Assembly: GCF_003150675.1 (NCBI RefSeq)
Contig: NZ_QGGB01000009.1
Span: 268,311 to 332,310 of the forward strand
Origin: Rhodohalobacter mucosus
GTDB lineage: Bacteria > Bacteroidota > Rhodothermia > Balneolales > Balneolaceae
Length of the DNA stretch: 64,000 bases
Direction of reading: 5' to 3'
Positions 36,680-45,499 of the stretch are shown here, piece after piece. The position numbers and the translations under genes are program-made. Below the pieces are notes generated by a model. The model saw only the letters and a program-made list of their open reading frames with translations, ran no database searches and had not been told where the DNA came from. The first letter of the stretch is position 1. Every line of letters begins with the position of its first letter.

Positions 36680-38800
36680 TTTCAGCCGGGCGGCGTTGAA
36701 TGTGCGGCAAAGGGGATAATCGTTGATGTCTGAAATTACCCGGGGCCGTGCTCGTGCCGCTACGTGCTGTTCAACACCTCCGGTGTTGCCGGATGTTGGC
36801 ATTCGTTTACCCCGGGTTTCACCCGGGGCTAATAATATTGGACGCCTCCCGGCGTCCGGTGGCATAAAATCAGATCGATTGGTCGGAAGGGTACTCCGTG
36901 GTGGCCGAAATCCCTCTTCTGGATTTTGGTGCTGCGGAATTCGGGTTGAATGCATGCAAATGGAATACTTATGAATATGCAATGCTGTGCCAGCTCCAAG
37001 CCCAATCCGCCGGATGGCGGATTAAGGTAAATAGCCCCGGGCGGAAGCCCGGGGAGGGTTGGGCAACAGATCCCGACAACGCCGGATGGCGTTGAATGTA
37101 CGGTAGGGGCCGCATTTCTTTAAAATGGTTGCAGAAACTTTTTAGGATAAAGAAATGAAAAATGAACTGCGAATGACGAACGACGAACGACGAATTGTGA
37201 ACTACTAACAAGGGTAGGATAAGATGCCTGAAATTATCCGGGGCCGTGATCGTGCCACTGCGTGCTGTTCAACACCTCCGGTGTTGCCGGATGTTGGCTT
37301 TCGTTTACCCCGGGTTTCACCCGGGGCTAATAAGATTGGACGCCTCCCGGCGTCCGGTGGTATAAGATCAGATCGATTGGTCGGAAGGGTACTCCGTTGT
37401 GGCCGGAATTTCTCTTGTGGATTTTGGTGCTGCGGAATTCGGGTTGAATGCATGCAAGTTTAATACCCATGGGTATGCAATGTTGTGCCTGTACCGAGCC
37501 CAATCCGCCGGATGGCGGATTAAGGTCAATAGCCCCGGGCGGAAGCCCAGGGAGGGATAGGCAACTGATCCCGACAACGCCGGATGGCGTTGAATGTACG
37601 GTAGGGGCCGCATTTCTTTAAAATGGTTGCAGAAACTTTTTAGGATAAAGAAATGAAAAATGAACTGCGAATGACGAACGACGAACGACGAATTGTGAAC
37701 TACTAACAAGGGTAGGATAAGATGCCTGAAATTATCCGGGGCCGTGATCGTGCCACTGCGTGCTGTTCAACACCTCCGGTGTTGCCGGATGTTGGCTTTC
37801 GTTTACCCCGGGTTTCACCCGGGGCTAATAAGATTGGACGCCTCCCGGCGTCCGTAATATGGTAATCAGGGTAATTGATTCGAAAGGGTACTCCGTGGTG
37901 GCCGGAATTCCCATCGGGACTTTTGTGCTGCAGAATTCGGGTTGAATGCATGCAAGTTTACCCCGGGTTTCATCCGGGGCTAATAAGATTGGACGCCTCC
38001 CGGCGTCCGTTATGGGATAATCGGTGTTTGAAGTCGTAGATATAAGATGCCGCCAAAAATAGAATTAAGAAAATTTTCAGTATCAGAGGTATTGATCCCT
38101 TTTCTTGAGATGTCTGATTTATTACATGACTTGAGGGGCAAAATTTTTCTGGGGTACTGATTTCGAAATCTGTCCAAATCCCCAATCCGCCGGATGGCGG
38201 ATTAAGGTCAATAGCCCCGGGCGGAAGCCCGGGGAGGGTTGGGCAACTGATCCCGACAACGCCGGATGGCGTTGAATATGTGGTGGTAGCCGCATTCCTT
38301 TAAATGGGTTGCAGTAACTATTTAGGCAAAAGAAATGAAAAATGAACTGCGAACGACGAATGACGAACTGCGAACACCGAACTACTAACAAGGGGAGGAT
38401 AAGGTGCCTGAAATTACCAGGGGCCGTGCTCGTGCCACTACGTGCTGTTCAACACCTCCGGTGTTGACGGATGTTGGCTTTCGTTTACCCCGGGTTTCAC
38501 CCGGGGCTAATAAGATTGGACGCCCCCCGGCGTCCGGTGGCATAAAATCAGATCGATTGGTCGGAAGGGTACTCCGTTGTGGCCGAAATCCCTCTTCTGG
38601 ATTTTGGTGCTGCGGAATTCGGGTTGAATGCATGCAAATGGAATACTTATGGATATGCAATGCTGTGCCAGCTCCAAGCCCAATCCGCCGGATGGCGGAT
38701 TAAGGTCAATAGCCCCGGGCGGAAGCCCGGGGAGGGTTAGGCAACTGATCCCGACAACGCCGGATGGCGTTGAATATGTGGTGGGGTGTTCTGAAAAAGG
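36680..38800. repeat. Non-coding array of ~498-bp tandem repeats with REP-like hairpins
   Basis: The 2.3-kb gap after rlmN is built from units starting near 36725, 37223, 37721 (spaced 498 bases exactly) and 38403 (682 bases later, with a unique insertion near 37990-38180). Each unit contains up to six hairpins: CAACACC-TCC-GGTGTTG, CCCCGGGT-TTC-ACCCGGGG, GGACGCC-TCCC-GGCGTCC, AATCCGCC-GGAT-GGCGGATT, CCCCGGGC-GGAA-GCCCGGGG and AACGCC-GGAT-GGCGTT, plus a heptamer stretch (CGAACGA)n. On one strand every loop is GGA-like. Open frames of 60-100 codons recur in each unit and are repeat artefacts. No RAYT-type transposase is present. Confidence 0.9.
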
Positions 38801-38880
38801 CCTGATATACTTTTTTGGATAAAAGTAACAGGCAATGAACTGCGAACTTTTATCACCGAACAACTAACTACCAACAACAA

Positions 38881-38910
38881 ACCACTGACCACTGACCACT
38901 GACCACCAAC
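38881..38910. repeat. Heptamer array (CCACTGA)n
   Basis: Three to four perfect copies of a 7-base unit at the end of the repeat region, just downstream of the following outer-membrane gene. Confidence 0.85.
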
Positions 38911-38924
38911 AAACAACCAAAACC

Positions 38925-40184
38925 CTAAAATCTCGGATTTACAATATTGTTGTAGATCGATCCAAAGGTGTAGCTGAATCCAAATGAAATGGAATAATCG
39001 TAGGAGGTAGGACGCTGAACACCGCGAAGGATGGATTCGGGATCATTGGGATCCACGTCGCTGGGCAGCTGAAGGGCCAGCTGATCATTGATGATCCGGT
39101 AACGTCCGGAAAGGCTCAGGGAAAGCCCGCGAACAATGCGAATATTGAAGGATGGGTTCACCTCAAAACGGTTAATGGAGGTGTCATGAAAAAAGTGGCT
39201 TCCGGCGGCCCGTATATCAATGCGTCCCCATCGTTGGTCATATCGAAGCCGCGCACTCAGCTCCTGCGACATAATGGTCTCCTGATCCTTAAAAAAGATG
39301 GTTGTGTTGAAGTACCTGCGAAACATAGGCGTTACCTGGTACTGAATCACAAAACGCCGCTCCTGAAATTCTGAATAGGGGAAGAAGTTGTACTCAACAG
39401 CCGGTGCAATGTATGTATTAAGCGCAATGTTTCCGGTCCGGCTGAACCTGGCACTTCCAAACAGTGCAACCGTGGCATGGTCGTTCAGACTGTACCCGAC
39501 CATTCCCCAGGTATTTCCCCAGTCGCGGTTGATATTCAGGGTCCGGTCGCTCAGGTCCAACCGCCTGCGGTTTATTTCACCGCGTGCATTAAAGCGTATT
39601 TTCCAGATGTGCGTAGTACGTTCCGCTTCTAGTCCGCTGAAAAAGCCTGCATTCAGCTCACGCTCCTGTCCGCTGATATTGGATCGCATATTGATATCAA
39701 ATACCCAGTTATTCCATGGGTCGTCAATCTCTTCAGTCTGAATATCCTCACCTTCGCCGGGGGCATCGAAGAAAACATCAAGATTATTCATAGCCACCGT
39801 ATTCACAACAAAAGGGACCAAACCGAGTTTAATGTACCGGTTCAGGCCAATACGCCGTTCATCACCTGAGTCTGTGCTTGGAGAGACGTACCTGAGCGTA
39901 TCAGATTGTGAGCTTTCCACGGTCAGGTCAGAAAAAACGAGGGTATATTCGCGGCCGCCGCCTCCCGTCGACTGATCGTTGATCAGCAAATAGATGGAGG
40001 CGTCCTGCTGATCCCTTACATAGTTCACAAATGTTATGTTGGTACGTATGTAATTGACATCGCAGGCTCTGCAGTCAAGAAAAACATTCGGAATAGGATC
40101 CGGCCCGTCAACTGACTGTGCCGCTGCAGTACTGCAGTAAAAGAGCAGAAATAGAAAAAAAATGGCTGATAATGAGCGGTTCAC
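38925..40184 (-). CDS. Outer-membrane beta-barrel protein of unknown function
   Basis: A 419-residue protein with a signal peptide (ending STAAAQ) and CRACDVNYIRTNITFVNYV near the mature N-terminus, which has a paired Cys. The second half consists of amphipathic strands (RNIRG-like SLSLSGRYRIINDQL, SYDYSISFGFSYTFGSIYNNIVNPRF). It ends in Phe, as outer-membrane barrels do. The mature N-terminal ~100 residues look like a separate soluble domain. No characterised family was recognised. Single gene. Confidence 0.75.
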   Translation of the reverse strand: MNRSLSAIFFLFLLFYCSTAAAQSVDGPDPIPNVFLDCRACDVNYIRTNITFVNYVRDQQDASIYLLINDQSTGGGGREYTLVFSDLTVESSQSDTLRYVSPSTDSGDERRIGLNRYIKLGLVPFVVNTVAMNNLDVFFDAPGEGEDIQTEEIDDPWNNWVFDINMRSNISGQERELNAGFFSGLEAERTTHIWKIRFNARGEINRRRLDLSDRTLNINRDWGNTWGMVGYSLNDHATVALFGSARFSRTGNIALNTYIAPAVEYNFFPYSEFQERRFVIQYQVTPMFRRYFNTTIFFKDQETIMSQELSARLRYDQRWGRIDIRAAGSHFFHDTSINRFEVNPSFNIRIVRGLSLSLSGRYRIINDQLALQLPSDVDPNDPESILRGVQRPTSYDYSISFGFSYTFGSIYNNIVNPRF

Positions 40185-40364
40185 TGTCTGTTTTAGAGTA
40201 TTGCAGGTGATTATACGCAGGCAGGGAAGGTAACCATTCTAAGGTTAGAATTTCCAATGAATCAGCTTTTACGACGTTACAAAGGGTAAAAATTTTTAAA
40301 CACAAACAATTTGGAATATTTTACTTCTACCTGATCTGTTCAGGATAACCCAGACTTTTGCCAT

Positions 40365-42068
40365 TTGAAATTTCTAGGCTCACAACTTTCCTACTTTTTT
40401 GCCAACAGGCGTACCCGTACCAATGTTGTAAAACTGCTCAAATTTATTGCGGTTCTGGTACTGATGTATGTGGCCTATTCCATTCTTTTCCATTACGTAT
40501 CTCTTTACGAGGGGCAGGAGCATAGCTGGATTACAGGTTTTTACTGGGTTCTTGTTACCATGTCGACTCTCGGTTTTGGCGATATAGTGTTTTCATCCGA
40601 TCTGGGCCGCGCTTATTCCATGCTGGTTCTTTTTTCCGGTGTGCTGTTCTTGCTTGTGATGCTGCCGTTTACGTTCATCGAGTTTTTCTATGCTCCATGG
40701 ATGAAAGCCATGAACCAGGCACGTGCGCCAAAGAAGCTGCCCCAGGGTACGCACGACCATGTGATCATCACAAACCTGGATGCCATTACGGAAGCACTGA
40801 TCAGAAAGCTGGCCGCCTATAAAATTGAGTATGCTATTCTGGAGCCCGATCTTCAAAAAGCATTGGACCTGGCTGATGCGGGTTATACGGTTGTAAACAG
40901 CGATCCCACTGACTATGAGACATACCATAACCTCTGCATTGAAAAGGCCAACCTTGTAGTCGCTACCGGTGCCGATACAGAGAATACCAACGTTGCCTTT
41001 ACGGTTCGTGAATTCAACAAGAATACAAAGATTGTTGCCACAGCGGTTTCTTCAGACTCGGTTGATATTCTGCAGCTTGCCGGAGCGAATTATGTGTTGC
41101 AAATGGGTGAAATTCTGGGCCGTTCACTGGCCCGCAGAACCCTTGGAGGCAATGCGCGCGTTCACGTAATTGGGCATATTGATGAACTGGTGATTGGTGA
41201 ATCGACGGCACAGGAAACACCGCTGGTCGGGAAAACCCTTAAAGACAGCCGCATTCGTGAGTCGACAGGAGCCAGTGTTGTCGGTATCTGGGAGCGGGGC
41301 AAATTTTCACAGCCAATGCCCGATACATTGATCACAGATAAAACGGTTCTGGTTCTTGCAGGTACGGTTGAACAGCTTCGAAATTACGACGAGCTGGTCA
41401 GTATCTACCATGTTTCCGACAAACCCGTGGTGATTATCGGTGCGGGACGTGTGGGACGTGCAGCAGCCAAATCGCTTGAAGAGAGGCATATTGACTACCG
41501 GATTATCGATAAAAACCCGGATCGCATCCGTGACAAGGAGAAATATATACTGGGTGACGCTGCAGATCACGAAGTGTTGAAAAAAGCAGGTATTGAGGAG
41601 TCGCATACGGCACTAATTACAACGCATGATGATGATATCAACATCTACCTTACCATCTACAGCCGCAGACTCTGCCCAAATATGCAGATTATCAGCCGTG
41701 CTACCTACGAAAAGAATATTAACACGATGCACCGTGCGGGCGCTGATTTCGTGATGTCGTACGCGACGATGGGTGCCAATTCCATCTTTAATATTCTGGA
41801 AGGCCAGGATGTGTTGACGCTCGCTGAAGGGCTGAATATCTTTAATCACAAGGTAAAGGAGACGCTTGCAGGCAAATCACTCATCGAGTCGGATATACGA
41901 AAGGAGACCGGCTGTACGGTTCTTGCCATTAATTGTAACAACAAGGGAATGCTCGTGAGCCCTGCCCCCGACCATCGAATGAAGGCCGGTGAAGAGCTGA
42001 TACTGATCGGTTCACCTGAGGGTGAGAATGATTTTAACTACCGTTACGAAAAAAACAACGAAAAGTAA
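40365..42068 (+). CDS. Two-helix potassium channel with two RCK domains
   Basis: Start TTG at 40365 (MKFLGSQLSYFF); no ATG upstream. The N-terminal pore module has TM1 (about 25-43), the selectivity filter MSTLGFGD (68-73) and TM2 (about 84-106). RCK domain 1 (VIITNLDAITEALIRKL) and a TrkA_C domain follow, then a second RCK (VVIIGAGRVGRAAAKSLEE) with its own TrkA_C at the end. GAGRVGRA is the dinucleotide loop. At 567 residues this is a full tandem-RCK channel. Its stop TAA abuts the trkH stop with no gap, placing channel and Trk uptake genes side by side; inferred role: K+ homeostasis. Confidence 0.92.
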   Translation: MKFLGSQLSYFFANRRTRTNVVKLLKFIAVLVLMYVAYSILFHYVSLYEGQEHSWITGFYWVLVTMSTLGFGDIVFSSDLGRAYSMLVLFSGVLFLLVMLPFTFIEFFYAPWMKAMNQARAPKKLPQGTHDHVIITNLDAITEALIRKLAAYKIEYAILEPDLQKALDLADAGYTVVNSDPTDYETYHNLCIEKANLVVATGADTENTNVAFTVREFNKNTKIVATAVSSDSVDILQLAGANYVLQMGEILGRSLARRTLGGNARVHVIGHIDELVIGESTAQETPLVGKTLKDSRIRESTGASVVGIWERGKFSQPMPDTLITDKTVLVLAGTVEQLRNYDELVSIYHVSDKPVVIIGAGRVGRAAAKSLEERHIDYRIIDKNPDRIRDKEKYILGDAADHEVLKKAGIEESHTALITTHDDDINIYLTIYSRRLCPNMQIISRATYEKNINTMHRAGADFVMSYATMGANSIFNILEGQDVLTLAEGLNIFNHKVKETLAGKSLIESDIRKETGCTVLAINCNNKGMLVSPAPDHRMKAGEELILIGSPEGENDFNYRYEKNNEK

Positions 42069-43583
42069 TCAGTTTCTCCAGAACCAGGGCGTGAAGATCA
42101 CCAGTATGGTAAACAGTTCAAGCCTGCCAATCAGCATAAGAATTGTCAAAACCCACTTGCCGAAGGCAGGTACATGCGCGTAATTGTCAATCGGACCGAA
42201 TTCACCCCAGCCGGGGCCGATATTCCCAAGACTTGCAATACTTGCGCCCATCGAAGAGACAAGATCAAAACCGAGTGAACTCATGATCAGAGAGCCGATG
42301 GCAAATATGAAAAAGTACAGTACAAAGAACCCCAGAATGGTTTTCAGGATTGGCGTCTCAATCACCCGGTCGCCTATACGTACCGGGATAACGGCCTGAG
42401 GGTGAATCAGCTGGCGAAATTCTCTGGCTATGTTCTTTGTAATGATCATAATGCGGATCATTTTGATGCCTCCTCCGGTAGAACCGGCACATCCCCCTGT
42501 AAAAAAGAGAAGAAAGAGGAGAAAGGATGCGAGCGGCTGCCATATGGCATAATTATCCGATCCGAAACCCGTGGTGGTAATAATTGAGACAACCTGAAAA
42601 CTGCCGTAGCGAAAAGCGTCGCCGATGGAGTAGCTGTTTGAAATCCAGAGTGCCGCGGATATTGCCAATATAAAAATGACGGTCAGAAAGGTATAGAATC
42701 GGATTTCCCTGTTTCTGAAAAAACCTGAAGCATTGCCTGAGAATAACCGGTAGTGCATTGCGAAGTTGATACCGGCCAGGAACATGAATACGGTAATGAT
42801 GATATCGACATATACCGAGTCGAAGGCGGCAACGGACGCATTTTTTGTGGAAAAACCTCCGGTGGCAAGCGTGGAAAAGGCGTGATTAATCGCTTCAAAC
42901 CAATCCATTGATGGATGAGCCCAAAGAAGTATAAACTGAACGGCTGTCATCCCGATATAGACGGACCATAGAAGAAATGCCGTTTCCTGAACCCTGGGCG
43001 TAAGCTTGTCCGATTTTGAACCCGAATATTCGGCCTGAAAGAGCTGCATACCGCCGATACCGAGCAGCGGAAGCAGGGCCAGACTGAGCACAATGATACC
43101 CATACCGCCCAGCCAGTGCGACAGGGATCTCCAGAAAAGCAGGCTTTTATCAATGTTTTCAATGGCCGGATTTACAAAGCCATGACTGGTAGCTCCGCCC
43201 AGGATTGTGGCGCCGGTGGTGGTGAGGCCGCTCATTGTTTCAAAAACTGCATCCGTATAGGAATCGAGCGTGCCGCTAAGCGTAAAGGGAAATGCTCCAA
43301 CCAGTGAACCGACAAACCAGGCAAGCGATACGATAAGAAAAGCCTCCCGGATCCTGATTTCGTGTTTGGGTCGGAATACAATAAAAAGAAATGCACCGCC
43401 GGCCATGGCGGAAACGGCGGTCAGGAGAAATGCGCTCCAGGATGCTTCATCATATAGCAGTGCGACCAATACAGGGGCCAGCATAGAAGCTCCCAGAAAA
43501 AAGATCAACCCTCCGAGAATACCGGTTACAGGTTTCAGATCAATCCTGGGCCTGTTAACTCCGATTTCAAGGCGTTCAATCAT
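42069..43583 (-). CDS. trkH: Trk potassium uptake protein TrkH
   Basis: Membrane pore subunit of the Trk K+ system. About ten segments; filter-like loops with conserved Gly are in SGLTTTGATILGG, TLATGGFSTKNASV, ITTTGFGSDNYA and SIASLGNIGPGWG, the four pore repeats of the SKT superfamily. GGCAGSTGGGIKMIRIMII is typical TrkH. At 504 residues it is normal. It is 2 bases from trkA, same strand; probable operon trkA-trkH. Confidence 0.95.
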   Translation of the reverse strand: MIERLEIGVNRPRIDLKPVTGILGGLIFFLGASMLAPVLVALLYDEASWSAFLLTAVSAMAGGAFLFIVFRPKHEIRIREAFLIVSLAWFVGSLVGAFPFTLSGTLDSYTDAVFETMSGLTTTGATILGGATSHGFVNPAIENIDKSLLFWRSLSHWLGGMGIIVLSLALLPLLGIGGMQLFQAEYSGSKSDKLTPRVQETAFLLWSVYIGMTAVQFILLWAHPSMDWFEAINHAFSTLATGGFSTKNASVAAFDSVYVDIIITVFMFLAGINFAMHYRLFSGNASGFFRNREIRFYTFLTVIFILAISAALWISNSYSIGDAFRYGSFQVVSIITTTGFGSDNYAIWQPLASFLLFLLFFTGGCAGSTGGGIKMIRIMIITKNIAREFRQLIHPQAVIPVRIGDRVIETPILKTILGFFVLYFFIFAIGSLIMSSLGFDLVSSMGASIASLGNIGPGWGEFGPIDNYAHVPAFGKWVLTILMLIGRLELFTILVIFTPWFWRN

Positions 43584-43585
43584 GA

Positions 43586-44932
43586 TCAGAAAAGGTTTTC
43601 CACTTTTTTGATGGCTTTGGGCAGCGCCAGGATGATAACCCTGTCATTTTCGCGGATCACCGAATTTCCGGTGGCAATCTCCACCGATTTGTTTCTCAGG
43701 ATACCGCCGATCACAACGCCTTCGGGCAGCTGCAGATCACGAATAGGTTTTTTCAGCATCCCGCAATTTTTCCCGGCTACCACTTCAATGATCTCAGCTT
43801 TGATTCCGTGAAGTGCCTTCACCGTAAGCATCTGTCCCTGCCTGATCTGTCTGTGAATTTCATCTGAAGCCGCCGCTTTTACATTGACAATAGCATCAAT
43901 CCCGATCGTCTGACTGAGTGGCACATACTGAGCCTTCGACACAAGGGCAACGGTTTTGCGCACTTCCAGATGTTTTGCCATCAGGCATGAGATGATGTTT
44001 GATTCTTCATCATCCGTTACCGAAATAAACGCATCCATTTCCTGAACTCCCTCAACTACAAGCAGATTCGGATCGGTTGGGTTGCCGTTCAGTACCAGGA
44101 TATCCTGATTATTTCGCGCAATACCTTCCGCTGCTTCCTTATCGGGTTCTATCAGTTTGATATCCCATTTCTGTTTGTCGGCGGAGAGCTTTTTGGCGAG
44201 TATGCGGCCCACATCACTGCCACCCGCAATCATCACACGGCGAAGCTTCACATCCCGGTGGCCAGTGGCCTCGGTCAGCCGTTTAACATGATCCGTTCGT
44301 GTAATGATAAACACATGGTCGAGTGCCATGAGACGGCTGTCGCCACGCGGAATAATTGTACTTCCCCTTCTGGATATTGCGACCACCCGGAAGGGCAGTG
44401 AATCGTAGTCGGCCGCCAGCTCCTCAAGAGTCTGATCTACGACTTCTGAACCTGATTCAACGCGCACCCCCACAAGCTGAAGCTTGCCGTCGGCCAGTGA
44501 AACCACATCCGTTGCCGATGCGCGCTTAATGAGCTGGTGAATTTCGTTTGCGGCACTCTCCTCAGGATGGATCAAAACATCAATGCCCAGTTCGGAGGGG
44601 GTAATGGGGGCATCGGGCTGCGATAATTCCTGGTTCCGGACCCGTGCAATGACTGTTTTTACACCCAGCCGTTTTGCCATGGTTGAGGCAATGATGTTTA
44701 CCTCGTCAACGCTTGTAACGGCCACCATCAGGTCGGTTTGCCGGGCACCCGCTTTTACAAGGCTTTTGGGTGATGTGGCATTGCCCTCTACTGCCAAAAC
44801 ATCCAGGTTTTCAGTTACACGCTGGATGCATTGCTGGCGTTCATCCATTACGGTAACGTCTTGCTGCTCTTCGGAAAGAACCTTGGCCAGTTCAAAACCA
44901 ACTTCGCCGGCCCCGGCAATTAGTATTTTCAA
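43586..44932 (-). CDS. trkA: Trk potassium regulatory subunit TrkA
   Basis: Cytoplasmic NAD(H)-binding gate of TrkH. Two RCK halves: MKILIAGAGEVGFELAKVL (GAGEVG dinucleotide loop) and MIAGGSDVGRILAKKLSADK, each followed by a TrkA_C domain (VGVRVESGSEVVDQTL and VKALHGIKAEIIEVVAGK). 448 residues, normal. The start is TTG at 44932. It is 2 bases upstream of trkH. Confidence 0.95.
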   Translation of the reverse strand: MKILIAGAGEVGFELAKVLSEEQQDVTVMDERQQCIQRVTENLDVLAVEGNATSPKSLVKAGARQTDLMVAVTSVDEVNIIASTMAKRLGVKTVIARVRNQELSQPDAPITPSELGIDVLIHPEESAANEIHQLIKRASATDVVSLADGKLQLVGVRVESGSEVVDQTLEELAADYDSLPFRVVAISRRGSTIIPRGDSRLMALDHVFIITRTDHVKRLTEATGHRDVKLRRVMIAGGSDVGRILAKKLSADKQKWDIKLIEPDKEAAEGIARNNQDILVLNGNPTDPNLLVVEGVQEMDAFISVTDDEESNIISCLMAKHLEVRKTVALVSKAQYVPLSQTIGIDAIVNVKAAASDEIHRQIRQGQMLTVKALHGIKAEIIEVVAGKNCGMLKKPIRDLQLPEGVVIGGILRNKSVEIATGNSVIRENDRVIILALPKAIKKVENLF

Positions 44933-45043
44933 AACAGAATATAGCTACAGGTTGTCTGTCTCAAGCAAATGTATCACATTTGAGTGATTAAATAAATCGG
45001 GGTTTACATCAGAATGCATCCAAAGCATTCGGTGAGAAGGCGG

Positions 45044-45481
45044 TTATGAATATCTGTTCAGAAGTTTCAGGCAGTCCTGAACCAATACGCCACCGATCCA
45101 GTCCACATTACGGAAACTGTATCGGTTCAGTTCATCAGACCTGAGGGTTATCTGATCCATTCTGGTGCTTATTTGCGGAATAGTACACCCATAGTAAACC
45201 GTACCAATGCCAGACCACACAACAGCGGATGCACACATGGGGCATGGCTCGCAAGTGGTATACAGAGTAAACCCGGACAGGTCGGTTTTCTGAATTTGCG
45301 ATCCCATTTTGCGGATGGCCATTACCTCAGCGTGGGCGGTAGGGTCGTGCAGGGATGTTGTGTTATTCGCAGCGGTGACAAAAAGTTCATCTCCCATGGC
45401 AATTGCAGCACCGAACGGCGTTTTGCCGGCTGAAGCAGCTTCAATAGCGGCATGCATATGACTCAAATATGGCTTAAGCAT
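45044..45481 (-). CDS. Nucleoside deaminase (tRNA-A34/guanine deaminase superfamily)
   Basis: A 145-residue zinc deaminase of the cytidine-deaminase fold: DPTAHAEVMAIRKMG (zinc His and catalytic Glu) and TLYTTCEPCPMCASAVVWSGI (two zinc Cys). SAGKTPFGAAIAMGDELF is the N-terminal strand region. Guanine deaminase (GuaD) is possible because the C-terminus (QISTRMDQITLRSDELNRYS) differs from TadA; substrate is not assignable by eye. It lies 18 bases downstream of the DPP-IV-type peptidase, same strand. Confidence 0.85.
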   Translation of the reverse strand: MLKPYLSHMHAAIEAASAGKTPFGAAIAMGDELFVTAANNTTSLHDPTAHAEVMAIRKMGSQIQKTDLSGFTLYTTCEPCPMCASAVVWSGIGTVYYGCTIPQISTRMDQITLRSDELNRYSFRNVDWIGGVLVQDCLKLLNRYS

Positions 45482-45499
45482 AAAACGGAACTCTTCCTG

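Noticed and set aside
36680..38800. CRISPR array
   Set aside because: Repeats are ~498 bp apart and the unit itself is conserved; no short identical repeats with unique 30-40 bp spacers, and no cas genes.
36700..38863. Repeated open frames of 65-113 codons on both strands
   Set aside because: They occur in each repeat unit, span REP-like hairpins and lack coding character; treated as repeat artefacts.
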